A stretch of 64,000 bases of DNA from an uncultured Lachnospiraceae bacterium (GTDB lineage: Bacteria; Bacillota; Clostridia; Lachnospirales; Lachnospiraceae): the NCBI GenBank assembly GCA_947631505.1, contig CANRLR010000003.1, positions 62,001 to 126,000 of the forward strand, read 5' to 3'. The notes beneath the pieces are model-generated. The model searched no databases. It saw nothing but the letters and a program-made list of their open reading frames with translations, and was not told where the DNA came from. Shown here in pieces: positions 62,196 to 64,000 of the stretch. Position 1 is the stretch's first letter. Every line of letters starts with the position of its first letter. A program made the position numbers and the translations under genes.

Positions 62196-62531
62196 GTGCA
62201 GGTTCGATTTGGTAGTCGTAAGAGAATACAATTTACAGATAAGAAGCATCCCATGCTGGGAATTATCTCTACTATGATTGCGATTGCTGCGTGGATATTA
62301 ATGGGAGTTCTTTTTTATCTGTCCAGTACGGAGAAGGGAACTTCCGGTATTATTATAGGTTTTGTAGGGATTTTAGTGCTGATTGCCAGTGCAATTGGAT
62401 TTCTTATAGCGATTCGCTGTTATAAGAAGGAAGATATATATATGACAACTCCAATGACAGGTGCCATTTTGAATGGCTTTTTAGTTGTGCTGTGCCTTCT
62501 GCTATATGTGCTGGGGACGGTATCGTATTAG
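62196..62531 (+). CDS. Small membrane protein, DUF6142-like
   Basis: Protein of about 111 residues with a short basic N-terminus (VRFGSRKRIQFTDKKHP) and three membrane helices separated by short polar loops. GTG at 62196 is nine bases after AAGGGGG. I link it to DUF6142 from its length and the conserved FTDKKHPMLG-like start. No function known. Its stop codon overlaps the stop of the convergent AP2-like gene by four bases. Confidence 0.7.
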   Translation: MQVRFGSRKRIQFTDKKHPMLGIISTMIAIAAWILMGVLFYLSSTEKGTSGIIIGFVGILVLIASAIGFLIAIRCYKKEDIYMTTPMTGAILNGFLVVLCLLLYVLGTVSY

Positions 62532-63322
62532 TTCCGGGCAGGCAGATCCATAATCTTTTGAGAAATGCGGATATCCTTATAAAGAGTCCGGTACTCTTTG
62601 GTATTGAACTCTTCAATAAAATTAACCGGATACTCCTTTTCATATCCTTTTGTAATTAAGATAGAAGCGGCTTTGTTATAGGCAATGGCTGCTTCTATTT
62701 CAGTTTGGTAACGGCCCACAATATAATCTCCGTTGATATGGATTTTTGTTTCATAATATTGCTGGCTGTTCTTCTCTTTTTTTTGCACACCGTGAAAACG
62801 ATTAATAATCTCAATATTTTCGTAGCGGAAATCTTTATTGTTACCATTGACAAAGCGGTAGTCCCGGTCTGCTACGGCAAAATTCTTAATCCCATAGCGG
62901 GAAAGGATATTCACCTGCATACCATAATCTGCAACAAATAAGTGACCGCCGCGGCGGCTTATAGTTCGGGTAGAATAATAGAATAAATCATCAATATCAA
63001 AAGTTAAGTAGTCATCTATACTGAAATAGTAATGAAAAAAACGTTTTTCCAGATAGATCGGAGTTTTTATATACATGCCGTTATCCCGAAAATTGACGAG
63101 ACTTACCCATTTGGAAAATGAGAGCAGGTCTCTTTGTTTCCTGTAATCTTCCAAAGACAACTCATTTTTACGAAGAAGGGAGTCCGCAATCTGATAGGCC
63201 TTGGAGGCTTTCTGTTCGGTAGGGAAGCTGCCAAGACTGATGTGTTTGCCGGAATACGTAATGGAACTGCGGTAATAAATAGTTCCGTCTTTTTTTCTTG
63301 CCTTATAAACGCCGGGTAGCAT
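62528..63322 (-). CDS. AP2-like DNA-binding protein with decayed HNH-type core
   Basis: Protein of 264 residues. Residues about 3-48 (GVYKARKKDGTIYYRSSITY, SGKHISLGSFPTEQKASKAY) and about 178-225 (GVQKKEKNSQQYYETKIHIN, GDYIVGRYQTEIEAAIAYNK) are two AP2/ERF-like modules, a fold used by homing endonucleases to bind DNA. Between them, ADRDYRFVNGNNKDFRYENI followed by EIINRF resembles an HNH module (normally H-x-x-G-N-x-x-D-N-R-x-x-N-L), but the catalytic histidines are absent. A middle region (about 65-140) is unfamiliar. AGGAGGGAGGATTTCC precedes the ATG. It is most simply a domesticated, non-cutting DNA-binding protein; the role is unknown. Confidence 0.72.
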   Translation of the reverse strand: MLPGVYKARKKDGTIYYRSSITYSGKHISLGSFPTEQKASKAYQIADSLLRKNELSLEDYRKQRDLLSFSKWVSLVNFRDNGMYIKTPIYLEKRFFHYYFSIDDYLTFDIDDLFYYSTRTISRRGGHLFVADYGMQVNILSRYGIKNFAVADRDYRFVNGNNKDFRYENIEIINRFHGVQKKEKNSQQYYETKIHINGDYIVGRYQTEIEAAIAYNKAASILITKGYEKEYPVNFIEEFNTKEYRTLYKDIRISQKIMDLPARN

Positions 63323-63492
63323 GGAAATCCTCCCTCCTTTTTCACAGCTTTATTGTTAATGAGAATACATGATTTGAATCGAATTGTCAATATTTGATTA
63401 AAAACTTGAAATAAAATCGTAACATTTATGTAATAAATTACACAAAATTGCATATACTTTCATTAAGAGTATGGGAAAGGAAGGTTGAATTT

Positions 63493-64000
63493 TTGAAAGT
63501 ATATTGCAAAAAAGGAATCTATTTTGTCTATTTTTTATTCGTGGCCTCTTTGGCTGTTGGCTGGAAACCGGAGCCGGCGGTAAACCGGTTATTTCTTCTC
63601 GCCAAAAGCACGAACGAGGATGTGCAGTCCATGTGTGTCATGAATGAAAATAAACCGTTGTTTGAACAGGGTGTGGCAGAATCTGCGGAAGAGGACCGGC
63701 AGGTAAATGAACAAAATTCTGAATCTGTCCGTCGTCGGGTAAAAGCGGTAATAAAGAAAGATACTTTTTCAAAAGTGAGAAAAAATGATTCTACGAAAAA
63801 GACAAAAGAAGTATTTCATGCCAGTGATAAAAGCAGAGAGATATTAGAACGAATTGTAGAGGCAGAAGCCGGAGATCAGGATGTCAGGGGAAGACGGCTG
63901 GTTGCCAATGTCATATTGAATCGTGTCCGTTCCAAAAAATTTCCCAATACAGTAAAAGGAGTCGTCTTTGCACACCGGCAGTTCTCACCGGTTTCCAATG
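63493..64000 (+). CDS. SleB-type cell wall hydrolase (3' end outside the window)
   Basis: The frame is open from TTG 63493 to the window edge (about 169 residues). It starts with a membrane segment (GIYFVYFLFVASLAVGW), followed by a polar linker rich in Lys/Glu, and then the start of a Hydrolase_2/SleB domain: ILERIVEAEAGDQDVRGRRL, VANVILNRVRSKKFPNTVKG and VVFAHRQFSPVSN. The catalytic Glu is in EAEAGD. SleB proteins lyse the spore cortex during germination, and relatives act on vegetative wall. AAAGGAAGG precedes the start. The C-terminal half of the domain is not in the window. Confidence 0.88.
   Translation, partial: MKVYCKKGIYFVYFLFVASLAVGWKPEPAVNRLFLLAKSTNEDVQSMCVMNENKPLFEQGVAESAEEDRQVNEQNSESVRRRVKAVIKKDTFSKVRKNDSTKKTKEVFHASDKSREILERIVEAEAGDQDVRGRRLVANVILNRVRSKKFPNTVKGVVFAHRQFSPVSN

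Noticed and set aside
1-64000. tRNA, rRNA genes or intact transposase genes
   Set aside because: Looked for acceptor-stem/TTC-loop patterns, rRNA-like sequence and transposase frames; none found by eye.

Overview
The window is chromosomal DNA of an anaerobic, spore-forming, low-to-mid GC Firmicute, most likely a gut Lachnospiraceae (Clostridia) of the Roseburia/Eubacterium/Coprococcus kind. The evidence is a complete spoIIIAA-AH operon, a SleB-type cortex hydrolase, a SpoIID-like protein, a T-box before pheST, strong AGGAGG ribosome binding sites with many GTG/TTG starts, and several small families typical of Clostridia (DUF6171, DUF5685, DUF6142). Genus and species cannot be fixed from the sequence alone.

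Region 1 (1-20.0 kb) is an arabinan/arabino-oligosaccharide utilisation locus. It opens with a sugar ABC importer: two MalG-type permeases, one MalF-type permease and a lipoprotein binding protein, without an ATPase gene. Embedded in it are an NHL/TPR/Yip1 membrane protein and a DUF5696-like exported protein. Two cytoplasmic enzymes follow (GH43 and a GH51 arabinofuranosidase), then a small Cys-rich DUF6171 protein. A secreted endo-arabinanase faces them on the minus strand, followed by two tandem secreted GH43-AbfB enzymes and two strongly promoted secreted proteins (a LamG protein and one of unknown fold). Secreted enzymes would cut the polymer, the ABC system would import oligosaccharides, and the cytoplasmic GH43/GH51 enzymes would release arabinose. 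Several secreted proteins end in very lysine-rich Ig/FnIII-like modules.

Region 2 (20.2-33.7 kb) is conserved housekeeping: aroE on the minus strand, then spoIIIAA-AH, asp23, nusB, xseA, xseB, ispA, dxs, tlyA, nadK, argR and a yebC-family gene. Region 3 (33.7-41.3 kb) starts with a striking 3 x 146 bp tandem array of hairpin-forming repeats. It continues with an SGNH hydrolase, a HAD phosphatase, an acyl-CoA-synthetase-like enzyme and gpmI, and a minus-strand PadR/HAAS/DUF4097 operon.

Region 4 (41.35-47 kb) is a decaying accessory island. It is bounded by two copies of a 177-178 bp element whose core (137-139 bp, with perfect 21-22 bp terminal inverted repeats) lies in opposite orientations inside same-oriented flanks. 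Between them are a RhuM pseudogene with two nonsense codons, a frameshifted HIT gene, a GNAT and a VOC protein, and remains of a lysine-rich FnIII protein. A metallophosphoesterase and a DUF4304-like pseudogene lie just outside.

Region 5 (47-64 kb) holds a lipoprotein, a DUF3892-like protein, a CDF metal transporter and a zinc-ribbon/DUF5685/DnaJ/membrane-protein cluster. Then come fabH, an MTAN-like nucleosidase, a SpoIID-like protein, YihY, and an aquaporin-family gene whose frame is broken at a run of eight G. The window ends with T-box/pheS/pheT, VanZ, DUF6142, an AP2-like protein with a decayed HNH-like core, and a SleB-type hydrolase cut by the window edge. Several families of short palindromic intergenic repeats are scattered throughout. 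No tRNA, rRNA, CRISPR array or intact insertion sequence was seen.
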